This document shows positions 20,240-30,969 of a stretch of 64,000 nt of DNA, piece by piece; the stretch's first letter is position 1, and each line of letters starts with the position of its first letter. The notes beneath the pieces are model-generated. The model saw nothing but the letters and a program-made list of their open reading frames with translations, was not told where the DNA came from and made no database searches. The stretch comes from Nocardioides jishulii (GTDB lineage: Bacteria; Actinomycetota; Actinomycetes; Propionibacteriales; Nocardioidaceae). The position numbers were made by a program, and so were the translations under genes. The stretch is taken from positions 3,162,001-3,226,000 of the forward strand of contig NZ_CP040748.1 in the NCBI RefSeq assembly GCF_006007965.1. The letters run 5' to 3'.

Positions 20240-21178
20240 TCAGGCCGGGCGGCGGTGGCGCGGGTCGTCGACCTTGAAGGGCCGCGGCGCGCGCGGCATC
20301 CACTCGTGCGTCACGTGGTCGACCACGTGGACTCCGGCGGGAGCGTCGATCTGCACCACGCCGGTCGGCACCCGGCCGTCACGCAGGGCGTGGAACACCT
20401 CCCACTCACGACGCTTGCGGTGGTTGCGCAGGCTGGTGGCGAACGACTCCGGGTCGCTCCAGTGGGCGAACTCGTCGCCGTCGAGCCACTTCAGCTCCAC
20501 GCAGAGGCCCTGCGGCAGCTCCACCTGTCGGTAGGTCTCCGGCGTCGTGCGGATCTCCCACTCGGGCGCCTTCGTGTAGACGAAGTCGGGGCCGATCGGG
20601 AAGCCCCACTCCTCGGCGTTGCGCAACCCGAGGTCGAGGTAGGCGCGCTGGGGCGACTCGACGTAGAGACTGTGGCGCGGCAGCCGCACGACGGTCTGCG
20701 AGGAACCGACCTGCCACGAGAGCGACCTCATCGACAGCTCGCCCTCGCGGGTCAGCACCATGTCGCCGTCCCACTTCCACGAGTAGCGGGTGGAGACCTG
20801 CGCGAAGCACCAGTTGTAGAAGTAGGCCAGCGAGTGCACCGACCGCTCCGGGGTCGCGCGGTGCTCGGCCCCGGCTCGCGCCACGTCGAAGGGGTAGTGG
20901 GCCACGGTGAGCTTCGCCGAGTGGCCCTCGGCCGCGGCCACCCGAGCAGCCTCCACGGCGGTGCCGTCGGTGGAGCCGTTGTCGACGACCAGCACCTCGT
21001 CGACCGCCCGCAGCAGCGGCGGGAGGGCGTACGCGAGGTTCGGCGCCTCGTTCTTGACCCGCAGCACAGCGGTGGCCCCGCGGCGCAGGGGCTCGTCGCG
21101 CCGCCACGGCCAGGTCACGTCGAAGTCGGCGTGCCCCTCGAGGTTGCGGATGCCGTCGCCGGTGGCGAGGGGGTTCAT
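20240..21178 (-). CDS. GT2-like glycosyltransferase
   Basis: This 312-residue protein has the start of a GT-A fold: LRVKNEAPNLAYALPPLL followed by the nucleotide-sugar motif VLVVDNGSTDGT near residue 65. The metal-binding acidic triplet is KWDGDMVL. The Trp- and Pro-rich C-terminal part differs from classical GT2 members and may define the acceptor. The ATG follows the sulfotransferase stop by only 7 bases, so the two are co-transcribed. The sugar and acceptor cannot be named. The link to a sulfotransferase suggests work on a sulfated cell-surface glycan or glycolipid, which is inference. Confidence 0.75.
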   Translation of the reverse strand: MNPLATGDGIRNLEGHADFDVTWPWRRDEPLRRGATAVLRVKNEAPNLAYALPPLLRAVDEVLVVDNGSTDGTAVEAARVAAAEGHSAKLTVAHYPFDVARAGAEHRATPERSVHSLAYFYNWCFAQVSTRYSWKWDGDMVLTREGELSMRSLSWQVGSSQTVVRLPRHSLYVESPQRAYLDLGLRNAEEWGFPIGPDFVYTKAPEWEIRTTPETYRQVELPQGLCVELKWLDGDEFAHWSDPESFATSLRNHRKRREWEVFHALRDGRVPTGVVQIDAPAGVHVVDHVTHEWMPRAPRPFKVDDPRHRRPA

Positions 21179-21185
21179 CGGGGCG

Positions 21186-22349
21186 TCACTGACCCTCGCG
21201 CTGAGGGCCCTGCGCGTCGCGCCCACGGTCCTGCGCGTCGCGCTCACGGCCCAGCGCCTTGCGGACCCCACGGCGTACGCCGGCAGGGATCTTCGCGCGG
21301 ACGTCGTGCGGCACGAGGTCGACCAGGGAGTGGGGGGCGGCAGGCGCCGGCTCCACCACCGCGGCCTGGCGGGCGCGGACCTTGCGCGCCTCGTCGCCGC
21401 GGGCCGCGACGGCCGTGGAGCGCGCGATGGCCTCGGACTCCTCGTAGAGGTCGGTGTAGGCCTCGCGCAGCTGGTCGAGGACCGCGTGGGCGGCCGGGGT
21501 GTCCTCGGCCGGGTCGGTGAGCAGGTTGAGCTGGTCCCAGGTCTCCTGGGTGAGCTCGTGCAGACGCTTAGGCAGCCCGAGGTCGGCGAGCGTGACGGTG
21601 ACCCGGCGCAGGTTGGGGTCGACGAAGCGGTGCACCGCGCGGATGTTCTCGGAGTCGGCGTGCAGCACCGCGCGCAGGTCGAGGTGCTCGGCCATGTCGG
21701 TGGTGGTGCGGACCCAGTCGGTGAGCAGGTCGGCGTAGCGCACGAAGGTCCGGCCACCGCCCTGCTCGTCGCTGCGGGTGGCGCGCTCGGTGTGGAGCAG
21801 CATGTTGACCCAGCCGGCGGCCAGGTGGGCCGAGCCGAGCTTGTTGGCGTAGTACTTCTGCTTGGAGCCGACCACCTCGGCGGGCGGGCGCAGCATGGTG
21901 GCGAAGACCGGATCGGCGCCCACGCGCAGCGCGCCGACGCGCCACAGGCCGAGGAACCAGCTCAGGCGCGGGTCCTTGACGACCAGCTCGGGCGCGACGG
22001 CGAAGTGGCTCTCCAGCCAGTCGGCGACCTTGATCCGGGCGGGCTCGCGGGCCTCGACCCGGCCGGTGTCCAGCCACGCCGAGGGGCGGGCGTCGCTGAC
22101 CTGCACGTTGACCTCGGCCAGCCAGCGGTCGTGCTGCTCGACGCACCACTTCGGCTCGCCGAACCCCTTGGGGTTCGACTCGTCGGCGACGACCTCGGGC
22201 TGCGGGACGTGCATGCCCAGGATCGAGACGATGCCGGCGAGCGTGCTGGTGCCGCTGCGGCCTGCGCCGGCGACGAAGAGGACCTTGCGAGGGGTGGCGC
22301 CCTCGTCCTCGGTCGGGTCGATCGGGCGAGAAGTCGGAGCCTGCGTCAC
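21186..22349 (-). CDS. sulfotransferase family protein
   Basis: This 387-residue protein opens with a P-loop-like PAPS-binding motif, FVAGAGRSGTSTLAGIV (about residues 25-40), typical of Sulfotransfer_1/3 proteins. It has a second region VVKDPRLSWFLGLW near 130 and MLRPPAEVVGSKQKYYANK near 155, matching the 3'-phosphate-binding segment (R/S pair). The C-terminal third is charged and ends in a highly basic tail. The GTG start lies 8 bases after TAGGCT (minus strand, 22363-22358). Its promoter is back to back with that of the divergent glycosyltransferase. It probably sulfates an extracellular carbohydrate, but the acceptor is unknown. Confidence 0.8.
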   Translation of the reverse strand: MTQAPTSRPIDPTEDEGATPRKVLFVAGAGRSGTSTLAGIVSILGMHVPQPEVVADESNPKGFGEPKWCVEQHDRWLAEVNVQVSDARPSAWLDTGRVEAREPARIKVADWLESHFAVAPELVVKDPRLSWFLGLWRVGALRVGADPVFATMLRPPAEVVGSKQKYYANKLGSAHLAAGWVNMLLHTERATRSDEQGGGRTFVRYADLLTDWVRTTTDMAEHLDLRAVLHADSENIRAVHRFVDPNLRRVTVTLADLGLPKRLHELTQETWDQLNLLTDPAEDTPAAHAVLDQLREAYTDLYEESEAIARSTAVAARGDEARKVRARQAAVVEPAPAAPHSLVDLVPHDVRAKIPAGVRRGVRKALGRERDAQDRGRDAQGPQREGQ

Positions 22350-22377
22350 AGTCGGGGAGCCTACTGCATGGCACCCC

Positions 22378-22383
22378 TAGACT
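22378..22383 (+). promoter_or_regulatory. -10 element (TAGACT), back to back with the sulfotransferase promoter
   Basis: TAGACT lies 7 bases upstream of the GT2 ATG. On the other strand TAGGCT at 22363-22358 lies 8 bases before the sulfotransferase GTG. The two -10 elements are only 14 bases apart, so the promoters overlap and probably compete. Confidence 0.5.
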
Positions 22384-22390
22384 CGCCGCC

Positions 22391-23506
22391 ATGAAGTGGC
22401 TCCGGAAACGTCGTCCCACGGTCGGGGTGGTCGTCCCCGCCTGGGGCGTGGAGCGGTGGCTGCCGGCCACCCTCGACAGCCTGATCGCCCAGAGCCACAC
22501 GTCGTGGCAGGCGGTGGTCGTCGACGACGGCTCCCCTGACCGTTCCGGCGAGATCGCCGAGGCGTACGCGGCCCGCGACTCCCGGATCAGCGTGCTGCAC
22601 ACCCAGAACGGCGGGCTCGGCGCTGCTCGCAACCGAGGCGCGGCCGTGGTCGAGGGCGACTACCTCGCCTTCGTCGACTCCGACGACGTGCTCCCGCCGG
22701 ACTCGTTCGCCACCTCGGTCGCGACGCTGGAGGCGTCCGGGTCGGACTTCGTGGCTGCCTGCCTGCTGCGCGTCGAGGCCGAGCCACCCACCGGCCGCGG
22801 CGTGGCGGTGCCCCCGTGGATGGCCCGCATGCACGCTCCTGCGCTGACCGGCGCCCGGATCGCCGAGCGGCCCGAGATCCTCGGTGACGTCTTCGCGCAC
22901 AACAAGATGTTCCGCCGCTCCTTCTGGGACCGCGAGCGCCTCGCGTGGCCCGAAGGGGTCCGCTACGAGGACCAGCCCACGACGACGCGGGCCTTCCTCG
23001 CCGGCCGCTTCGACGTCTCCCCCGCCGTCGTCTACCACTGGCAGATCCGCACCGACGGCACCTCCATCACCCAGCAACGCTCCTCGCTCGCCGACCTGGC
23101 CGACCGCTGGACGACCAAGCGGATGGCGCTCGACTCGGTCGTGGCCCATGGCGACGACGACGTCACCCGGGTCTTCATGACCCGGGTCCTGCCGGGTGAC
23201 CTGTGGGTCTACCTGCACGCGGTGCCGGGCTGCTCCGACGCGTGGTGGGCCTCGTTGCGCGAGGGGATCGTCTCCCTCTGGGGCCCCGACGGCCTGGGCG
23301 ACTCGATCCTCTCCCCCGCCATGCGGCTGGCGGCCTGGCTGGTGACGCAGGACCGCCGCGAGGACGCCACCCGGTTCGTGACGTACGTCCTCGGCCTCGA
23401 CGGGCGGCCGGTGCCGCGTACGCCCGACGGCGCCGCCCTGGACGTGCCGGGCGACGTCCTCGCACCCGGCTCGGTGCCGCCCGAGCGGCTCCGGCTCACC
23501 CGCTGA
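22391..23506 (+). CDS. family 2 glycosyltransferase
   Basis: This 371-residue protein has classic GT2 motifs: VGVVVPAWGVERWLPATL at the N-terminus, VVVDDGSPDRSGEI near 50, GGLGAARNRGA near 80, and the metal-binding DSDD in AFVDSDDVLPPD near 97. The C-terminal half is helical and aromatic. ATG lies 7 bases after TAGACT, so the transcript is probably leaderless. It is divergent from the sulfotransferase by 41 bases, so the two genes may respond together. The family resembles teichoic-acid or wall-glycan transferases in actinobacteria. The specificity is not readable. Confidence 0.85.
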   Translation: MKWLRKRRPTVGVVVPAWGVERWLPATLDSLIAQSHTSWQAVVVDDGSPDRSGEIAEAYAARDSRISVLHTQNGGLGAARNRGAAVVEGDYLAFVDSDDVLPPDSFATSVATLEASGSDFVAACLLRVEAEPPTGRGVAVPPWMARMHAPALTGARIAERPEILGDVFAHNKMFRRSFWDRERLAWPEGVRYEDQPTTTRAFLAGRFDVSPAVVYHWQIRTDGTSITQQRSSLADLADRWTTKRMALDSVVAHGDDDVTRVFMTRVLPGDLWVYLHAVPGCSDAWWASLREGIVSLWGPDGLGDSILSPAMRLAAWLVTQDRREDATRFVTYVLGLDGRPVPRTPDGAALDVPGDVLAPGSVPPERLRLTR

Positions 23507-23546
23507 CGCAGCGCCTACTCACACGCTGAGCTGGCCCCGAGCACGA

Positions 23547-23580
23547 CGACGCCCCCGGAGCCGGGGCTCCGGGGGCGTCG
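23547..23580. terminator. strong bidirectional hairpin terminator
   Basis: CGACGCCCCCGGAGCC and GGCTCCGGGGGCGTCG form a perfect stem of about 16 bp with a tiny loop, between two convergent genes. Confidence 0.8.
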
Positions 23581-23590
23581 CGACGACTTC

Positions 23591-24190
23591 TCAGGCGCGC
23601 TTGCGCACGTCCTTGGTGGCCTCGATCTTCCAGGCCTCCAGCTCGGCGCGCAGGGCGTCGATCTGGACCTCGAGCTCGGCGACCGCGACGATCGCGTCGG
23701 CGGCGCGGCTCTCGCTCTCCTCCAGGGAGGAGGTGAGGCGCTCGACGGTCGACTCGGCGAGGTCGGCGCGGCGAGCCTCGCCGTTCATCTTGAGGGTGGA
23801 GGTGGCGGCCCGCTCGAGGGCCTTGCCGAGCTCGACCTCGAGGTGACCGATGACTTCCTCACGCTCGGCGATGCGCGCACGCATCGACTGGGCGAAGGCG
23901 ACGTTCTCCGCGGTGCGGCGGGCGGTGATGTCGCGGTACGCCTCGGCCTGGCGGGCGCGGTCGGCCGCGGCGTCGCGGCGGGTCTGGGCCAGCTCGGACC
24001 AGGTGATCCGGGTGGAGGCGGCGCCCAGGGCGACGGCCGTGAAGGCCGACAGGAGGACCAGCATGAACTGGCCGGTGACGGTCGCACCCAGGACGAGGGC
24101 GGCCGCGAGCACGAGCAGTCCGGCGGCGACGGTGATGCGAGTGGAGCGCTGGCGTCGGCGGGCGCTGGAACGGGGCGACGGGGAAGTCAT
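23591..24190 (-). CDS. membrane-anchored coiled-coil protein
   Basis: This 199-residue protein has a short basic N-terminus, two membrane segments (about 20-65, VAAGLLVLAAALVLGATV and FMLVLLSAFTAVALGAA), and then a long heptad-rich coiled coil to the C-terminus with Glu/Arg/Ala/Leu repeats. No enzyme motif is visible. The ATG lies 7 bases after TAACCT (minus strand, 24203-24198), which overlaps the stop codon of the upstream DUF3180 gene. It therefore seems to have its own leaderless promoter at the end of the folate operon. A scaffold role at the membrane is possible but unproven. Confidence 0.7.
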   Translation of the reverse strand: MTSPSPRSSARRRQRSTRITVAAGLLVLAAALVLGATVTGQFMLVLLSAFTAVALGAASTRITWSELAQTRRDAAADRARQAEAYRDITARRTAENVAFAQSMRARIAEREEVIGHLEVELGKALERAATSTLKMNGEARRADLAESTVERLTSSLEESESRAADAIVAVAELEVQIDALRAELEAWKIEATKDVRKRA

Positions 24191-24200
24191 GACCCTCAGG

Positions 24201-24719
24201 TTAGAGATGAGGGTCAGACTTCGGGACGCGACACGCCCATTCGAGGAACTTGCCTGCGACGAGAACGGCCGCGGCACCCCCCGCAGCAGCCATGGCGACC
24301 CCCACACGACCGAGCAGCAGGTCGGGGTGGGAGTCGAACCAGGTCACGCCGTAGCCGACGTAGCCTCCGGCCAGCAGTGCCCCCACGAGCGTGGCGGCGC
24401 GGGCCAGCACGAGCCGGTTGACCATCCGATGGGGGTCGAGGGTCGCCCCACTGCTCCGGACGGCACGGCGCGTCTGCACCGCCACCCCCGCCAGCACGGC
24501 GGCCAGGAAGACCAGGGCCGCCACCTGGAGCCAGGAGACCGGTGCCGCGTCGTCGAGCAGGTCCACCAGGTCGCGGGTGGCCCACCCGAGGATGGCGCCC
24601 ACGACGGCGGTGGCCGTCAGGGGGCCGGGGCCCAGGGGCGAGAGGTGCTTCGGCGACAGGTCCTGCTGCCCCTCCTCGTCATCGGGAGGGGGATCGAGGG
24701 GGTGGCGGTCGCGGCTCAC
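24201..24719 (-). CDS. DUF3180 family membrane protein
   Basis: This 172-residue protein has a polar, acidic N-terminus (about 30 residues) and four predicted membrane segments: a pair near 35-85, then LVLARAATLVGALLAGGYVGYG and VGVAMAAAGGAAAVLVAGKFLEW. The family is known only by its conserved position directly after folK in actinobacteria; its function is unknown. The GTG start overlaps the folK stop codon by four bases (GTGA), so it is translated with folK. Its final TAA serves as part of the next gene's -10 element. Confidence 0.85.
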   Translation of the reverse strand: MSRDRHPLDPPPDDEEGQQDLSPKHLSPLGPGPLTATAVVGAILGWATRDLVDLLDDAAPVSWLQVAALVFLAAVLAGVAVQTRRAVRSSGATLDPHRMVNRLVLARAATLVGALLAGGYVGYGVTWFDSHPDLLLGRVGVAMAAAGGAAAVLVAGKFLEWACRVPKSDPHL

Positions 24720-25285
24720 GGGAGTTCGAGGGCGATGTCCTCGCGCTTGACCACCCCGGTCGTGTCGACCTTCTCCAGGAGCTCGGCGACGGGGCCGTGG
24801 TCGAGGAGCACGGCGTCGGACTCGAGCTCGTGCCACGGCACGAGGACGAAGCCGCGCTCGGCAGCACGCGGGTGGGGAAGCACGAGGGTGTCGTCGTTGG
24901 CGCGACGGTCGCCGACCTGGATCAGGTCGATGTCGAGCGTACGAGGGGCGTTGCGGACGTCGGTGCGCTCACGGTCGAAGGCGACCTCGACGGTGAGGGC
25001 CCGCTCCATGAGGCGGTGGGCCGGGAGCGTGGTGTCCAGCAGCACGACGGCGTTGAGGTAGTTCTTCGACCCCTCGGGGGCGCCGACCGGCTCGGTCTCG
25101 TAGACGGAGGAGACGCTGGTGAGCCACACGTCGGGGGTGTCGGCCAGCGCGTTGACCGCACCCTGGAGGGCGTCGAGCCTGTCGCCGAGGTTGGACCCGA
25201 TGGAGACGACGACGCGGCGGATCGGATGCATCTCCCCGGTCAGGGCGTCGGCGTCGATGATGTGGGGATTCGGCGTCTCAGTCAC
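24716..25285 (-). CDS. folK: 6-hydroxymethyl-7,8-dihydropterin pyrophosphokinase FolK
   Basis: FolK transfers pyrophosphate from ATP to 6-hydroxymethyl-dihydropterin. The 189-residue protein has the signature VVSIGSNLGDR near residue 28, SSVYETEPVG near 60, KNYLNAVV, and TLDIDLIQVGD with the catalytic metal-binding aspartates near 120. LPHPRAAERGFVLVPW completes the family core. About 20 N-terminal residues are extra compared with E. coli. The GTG start overlaps the folB stop (GTGA). Confidence 0.96.
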   Translation of the reverse strand: MTETPNPHIIDADALTGEMHPIRRVVVSIGSNLGDRLDALQGAVNALADTPDVWLTSVSSVYETEPVGAPEGSKNYLNAVVLLDTTLPAHRLMERALTVEVAFDRERTDVRNAPRTLDIDLIQVGDRRANDDTLVLPHPRAAERGFVLVPWHELESDAVLLDHGPVAELLEKVDTTGVVKREDIALELP

Positions 25286-25653
25286 GTCTGTGTCCTCTTG
25301 TGTCTCGTGATGCTCAGGGTCACGTCCTTGAACGTGGCTTCAATCGGCGCATCCGGTTTGTGCACGACCACTCGGACCCATTCAACACGTTCACCGGTGA
25401 GGGCCACGTCGGCAATCCTCTGGGCGAGCGTCTCGATGAGGTCCACGGGGTCGTTCTCGACCGCTTCCTTGACGCGGTCGACCAGAAGACCGTAGTGCTC
25501 GGTGTCGGCGAGGTCGTCACTGGCCGCCGCCGGACGGGTGTCGATGCCCAGCGTCAGGTCGATGACGAAGACCTGTCCCTCGCGGCGCTCGAAGTCGAAG
25601 ACACCGTGGTGGCCGAAGCACTCGATGCCGGTGACGGTCAGCTCGTCGGTCAT
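25282..25653 (-). CDS. folB: dihydroneopterin aldolase FolB
   Basis: FolB splits 7,8-dihydroneopterin to 6-hydroxymethyl-dihydropterin and glycolaldehyde. The protein has 123 residues, the family length. GIECFGHHGVFDFERREGQ carries the conserved GxHGVxxxE pattern with the substrate-binding glutamate. The C-terminal half has the conserved lysine in VVVHKPDAPI. ATG overlaps the folP stop codon (ATGA). It lies between folP and folK, so the operon order follows folate synthesis apart from folB. Confidence 0.96.
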   Translation of the reverse strand: MTDELTVTGIECFGHHGVFDFERREGQVFVIDLTLGIDTRPAAASDDLADTEHYGLLVDRVKEAVENDPVDLIETLAQRIADVALTGERVEWVRVVVHKPDAPIEATFKDVTLSITRHKRTQT

Positions 25654-26522
25654 GCGTCCTCCTGCACTCGCCGGCCCTGCGCGGCGGCCAGACGGCGCCA
25701 CACGGCCAGCGCGTCGGTCGTCGCGCGTACGTCGTGGACCCGCACGCCCCACACCCCGCGCTGGGCCAGCAGCAGCGACAGCGCCACGCCGGCGTGCTCG
25801 CGCTCCGGGATCGGTCGGGGGCCGTCAGGGCCCGCCAGCAGCGACCCCAGGAAGCTCTTGCGGGAGGCTCCCACGAGCACCGGGAATCCGAGCGCCTCGA
25901 CCTCCTCGAGACCACCCAGGAGCTCCCAGTTCTGCTCGCCGTCCTTGGCGAAGCCGAGGCCGGGGTCGAGGACGAGCTGCTCCGCTCGTACGCCGGCGGC
26001 CAACGCCGCGTCGACGCGGGCGCCCAGCTCCTGGCACACGCCGGCGACGACACCGTCGGCGTAGTGGGTGAAGCGCTGCATCTGCTCGGCATGGGCACGC
26101 CAGTGCATCGCCACGTAGACGGCACCGCTCTGTGCCACGACGTCGAGGATCTCCGGATCGGCCAGCCCGCCGGAGACGTCGTTGACCACCACGGCGCCGG
26201 CAGCGACCGATGCGGCCGCCACCTCGGCCCGCATGGTGTCGACGGAGACGGCCACGCCACGCGAGGCGAGCTCGCTGATGACCGGGACGACCCGGTCGAG
26301 CTCCTCGGCCAGCACGGGACGGGTCGCGCCCGGACGGGTCGACTCCCCGCCCACGTCCAGGAGGTCGGCGCCGTCGGCGATCAGGCGCGTGGCGTGCTCG
26401 ACGGCGAGGTCGGTGCTGGCCCAACGCCCTCCGTCCGAGAAGGAGTCGGGGGTGACGTTGACGATGCCCATCACCACCGGGCCCGGTCGGCTCGGCTCGG
26501 GCAGGGCGAAGGGCTGGGTCAC
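25650..26522 (-). CDS. folP: dihydropteroate synthase FolP
   Basis: FolP condenses dihydropterin pyrophosphate with p-aminobenzoate and is the sulfonamide target. The 290-residue TIM barrel has [14 protein letters not shown] near residue 18 (pyrophosphate loop), [13 protein letters not shown] near 55, VVNDVSGG, and [13 protein letters not shown]. The C-terminal [14 protein letters not shown] carries the conserved basic residue. The start is GTG, overlapping the folE stop by four bases (GTGA). Confidence 0.97.
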   Translation of the reverse strand: MTQPFALPEPSRPGPVVMGIVNVTPDSFSDGGRWASTDLAVEHATRLIADGADLLDVGGESTRPGATRPVLAEELDRVVPVISELASRGVAVSVDTMRAEVAAASVAAGAVVVNDVSGGLADPEILDVVAQSGAVYVAMHWRAHAEQMQRFTHYADGVVAGVCQELGARVDAALAAGVRAEQLVLDPGLGFAKDGEQNWELLGGLEEVEALGFPVLVGASRKSFLGSLLAGPDGPRPIPEREHAGVALSLLLAQRGVWGVRVHDVRATTDALAVWRRLAAAQGRRVQEDA

Positions 26523-27132
26523 CGCGTCCCGGACCGGATCAGGGCCATCGCCTCCGAGCGCGTCGCGACGTCACGCATCTGGCCGCGGACCGCAGAGGTG
26601 ATGGTGCGGGCGCCGGCCTTGCGGACGCCACGCATGGTCATGCAGAGGTGCTCGGCCTCGACCACCACGATGACGCCGCGGGCCTCGAGGATCTCGGTCA
26701 TGGCGTCGGCGATCTGCGTGGTGAGCCGCTCCTGCACCTGGGGGCGCTTGGAGTAGACGTCGACCAGGCGAGCCAGCTTGGACAGCCCCGTGATCTTGCC
26801 GCTGGTCGCCGGGATGTAGCCCACGTGGGCCACGCCGGTGAACGGGACGAGGTGGTGCTCGCACATCGACCACAGCTCGATGTCGCGGACCAGGACCATC
26901 TCGTCGTGCCCCAGGTCGAAGGTCGTCGTCAGGACGTCCTCGGCGCGCTGGTGCAGCCCGACGGTGAGCTCTTCGTACGCCCGGGCGACACGCGCCGGGG
27001 TGTCGCGCAGCCCTTCACGCTCCACGTCCTCCCCCATCGCGGCGAGGAGCTCGCGCACGGCGGCCTCGGCCCGGGGGTGGTCGAAGGCAGGGACGTCGGC
27101 CGGGTCGCGCTCGGTCACGGCGACGGGGTCGG

Positions 27133-27136
<4 letters not shown>
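26519..27136 (-). CDS. folE: GTP cyclohydrolase I FolE
   Basis: FolE converts GTP to 7,8-dihydroneopterin triphosphate, the first step of folate synthesis. The 205-residue protein has the zinc ligands in [20 protein letters not shown] and a later Cys in [14 protein letters not shown], which are the family signatures. [23 protein letters not shown] is the conserved central block. The GTG start overlaps the ftsH stop codon (GTGA). A zinc-dependent enzyme is indicated because both Cys ligands and the His are present. Confidence 0.97.
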
Positions 27137-29199
<2,063 letters not shown>

Positions 29200-29214
<15 letters not shown>

Positions 29215-29243
29215 AGGCTTCGAAAATGCGCTTCACAGGCTTC
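29200..29243. repeat. 22-bp perfect tandem duplication across the ftsH start
   Basis: The unit at 29200-29221 is repeated exactly at 29222-29243. It contains the GTG start and the next codons. The GTG of the outer copy (29236) is 22 bases away and therefore out of frame with ftsH. Confidence 0.95.
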
Positions 29244-29383
29244 TTTCCACTCCAGGATCGACCGACCAGCAGACGCCGACGACGCTACACGCCGCCACCC
29301 ACACGTGGGCCGACGCAGCCAGCACTCGCCGCCGAGCGGTCATTCTCGCAGGCGGGGCGAAACGCGGGTTGCCGTGGTCAGGA

Positions 29384-29935
29384 TCAGGAGTAGACGTGCG
29401 GCGCGAGCGTGCCGATGTCGCGCAGGTTGCGGTACTTCTCCTTGTAGTCGAGCCCGTAGCCGACGACGAACTCGTTGGGGATGTCCCACCCGACGTACTT
29501 CGGCTCGACGGGCATCGACAGCGCCTCGGGCTTGCGCAGGAGGGTGGCGATCTCGATCGAGGCGGGGCCGCGGGTGCCGAGGCTGTTGACCAGCCACGAC
29601 AGGGTGAGGCCGGTGTCGATGATCTCGTCGACGATCAGCACGTGGCGGCCCGAGATGTCGGTGTCGAGGTCCTTGAGGATCCGCACGACGCCCGACGACT
29701 TGGTGCCGGAGCCGTAGGACGAGATGGCCATCCAGTCCATCTCCACGTGACGCGGCAGGGCACGAGCCAGGTCCGCCATCACCATCACGGCACCGCGCAG
29801 CACGCCGACCATGAGGATGTCCCGACCCTCGTAGTCCTCGTGGATCTGGAGGGCCATCTCTGCGAGTCTGCGCTGGATCTGCTCCTCCGTGAAGAGGATG
29901 TTGACCAGATCGTTCTCAACGTGGGAGGACTCCAT
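29384..29935 (-). CDS. hpt: hypoxanthine phosphoribosyltransferase Hpt
   Basis: Hpt salvages hypoxanthine and guanine with PRPP. The 183-residue protein has the type I PRTase motif HVLIVDEIIDTGLTLSW near residues 108-125 and the flap SSYGSGTKSSG near 82. The purine-binding KYVGWDIPNEFVVGYGLDY is near 155. The ATG at 29935 is preferred: TATCGT lies 7 bases before it and the protein then has the length of actinobacterial homologs. The frame also remains open to a GTG at 29998 that overlaps the tilS stop (GTGA), giving a possible 204-residue form. tilS-hpt-ftsH is a widely conserved order. Confidence 0.95.
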   Translation of the reverse strand: MESSHVENDLVNILFTEEQIQRRLAEMALQIHEDYEGRDILMVGVLRGAVMVMADLARALPRHVEMDWMAISSYGSGTKSSGVVRILKDLDTDISGRHVLIVDEIIDTGLTLSWLVNSLGTRGPASIEIATLLRKPEALSMPVEPKYVGWDIPNEFVVGYGLDYKEKYRNLRDIGTLAPHVYS

Positions 29936-29994
29936 GGGCGAGACGATACATGCCACTTCCGGCGCGGTTTCGAGCGCGGGAGGGGCTTCCGCCG

Positions 29995-30969
29995 TCACCT
30001 CGGGGCAGGCTCGAACACGACCTCGCCGTCACGCCTCAGCGCACGCAGGTGACCGGGCAGGTCGATCCACTTCTGGCCCCGCCAGGCGGTGACGAGCTCC
30101 TCGGTCGCGAGCACGTGGGCGTGGAAGAGCTCGGCGTCGATCGCCCCCGCGCGCACCGCCGCGGCGCGCAGCACGCGACGGCGTACGGCGGCGGGCAGGC
30201 CTCCCAGGCCCGTGGCGAGGAGGGCGTCGGGACGGGCCAGCCACTCCTCGGCGATCTCGTCGAGCGCCTCCATGTCGACGCGCAACGAGTCGGCGGTGCG
30301 CGCCAGCGTCTCGGCGACGCCCGGGCCCAGCTGCTGCTCCAGCACCGGCAGGACGTCCCTGCGCACCCGCGAGCGCAGGAAGCGGGGGTCGGCGTTGTGC
30401 GGGTCGGACCAGAACGTGATGCCCTCGGCGACGCAGGCCGCCTCGGTCTGCGCCCGGCGTACGTCGAGCAACGGGCGGCGGTAGCGGTCGAACTCGCGAC
30501 GCATCCCCGCGACCGAACGGCCCCCGCTGCCCCGGGTCAGTCCCAGCAGGACGGTCTCGGCCTGGTCGTCGAGCGTGTGGCCCAGCAGCACCGCCGCGGC
30601 CCCGACGCGCTCGGCCACCTGGTCGAGCACGGCGTAGCGGGCCTGACGGGCAGCGGCCTCGGGGCCCTGCCCCTCCCCGGAGACGGTGACGGTGACGGCG
30701 TAGGTCTCGTCCGCACCCAGGGCGCTCATCTGGCTGACGGTGTGGCGGGCCTGGTCGCGGGACCCCTCCTGGAGGCCGTGGTCGACGGTCACCCCGACCA
30801 CCCGGTCGCCGGTGCTGCGCGCCTCGAAGACGCAGGCCGACAGCAGGGCCAGGGAGTCCGCTCCCCCGCTGCAGGCGACGAGGACGACGCGGTCGTCCTC
30901 GGGAGGCAGTGCCGCCAGCACCCGGCGTACGCCCAGGCGCACCGCCGCGACCGCAGGGTGCAGAGTCAT
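29995..30969 (-). CDS. tilS: tRNA(Ile)-lysidine synthase TilS
   Basis: TilS converts C34 of tRNA-Ile(CAU) to lysidine, letting it read AUA codons. The 324-residue protein has the PP-loop CSGGADSLALL near residues 30-40, GVTVDHGLQEGSRDQA near 60, and HTLDDQAETVLLGL near 130 with the HxxxDxxET signature. NPRRN/RS-type residues follow (SDPHNADPRFLRSRVRRDV). It lacks the long C-terminal domain of the E. coli enzyme, as is common in actinobacteria. The ATG is the last of four ATGs in an 11-bp tandem array. Confidence 0.95.
   Translation of the reverse strand: MTLHPAVAAVRLGVRRVLAALPPEDDRVVLVACSGGADSLALLSACVFEARSTGDRVVGVTVDHGLQEGSRDQARHTVSQMSALGADETYAVTVTVSGEGQGPEAAARQARYAVLDQVAERVGAAAVLLGHTLDDQAETVLLGLTRGSGGRSVAGMRREFDRYRRPLLDVRRAQTEAACVAEGITFWSDPHNADPRFLRSRVRRDVLPVLEQQLGPGVAETLARTADSLRVDMEALDEIAEEWLARPDALLATGLGGLPAAVRRRVLRAAAVRAGAIDAELFHAHVLATEELVTAWRGQKWIDLPGHLRALRRDGEVVFEPAPR

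Noticed and set aside
20240..21757. Longer version of the GT2 gene, starting inside the sulfotransferase
   Set aside because: The first 190 codons overlap the sulfotransferase in another frame. The GT2 domain begins normally after the ATG at 21178.
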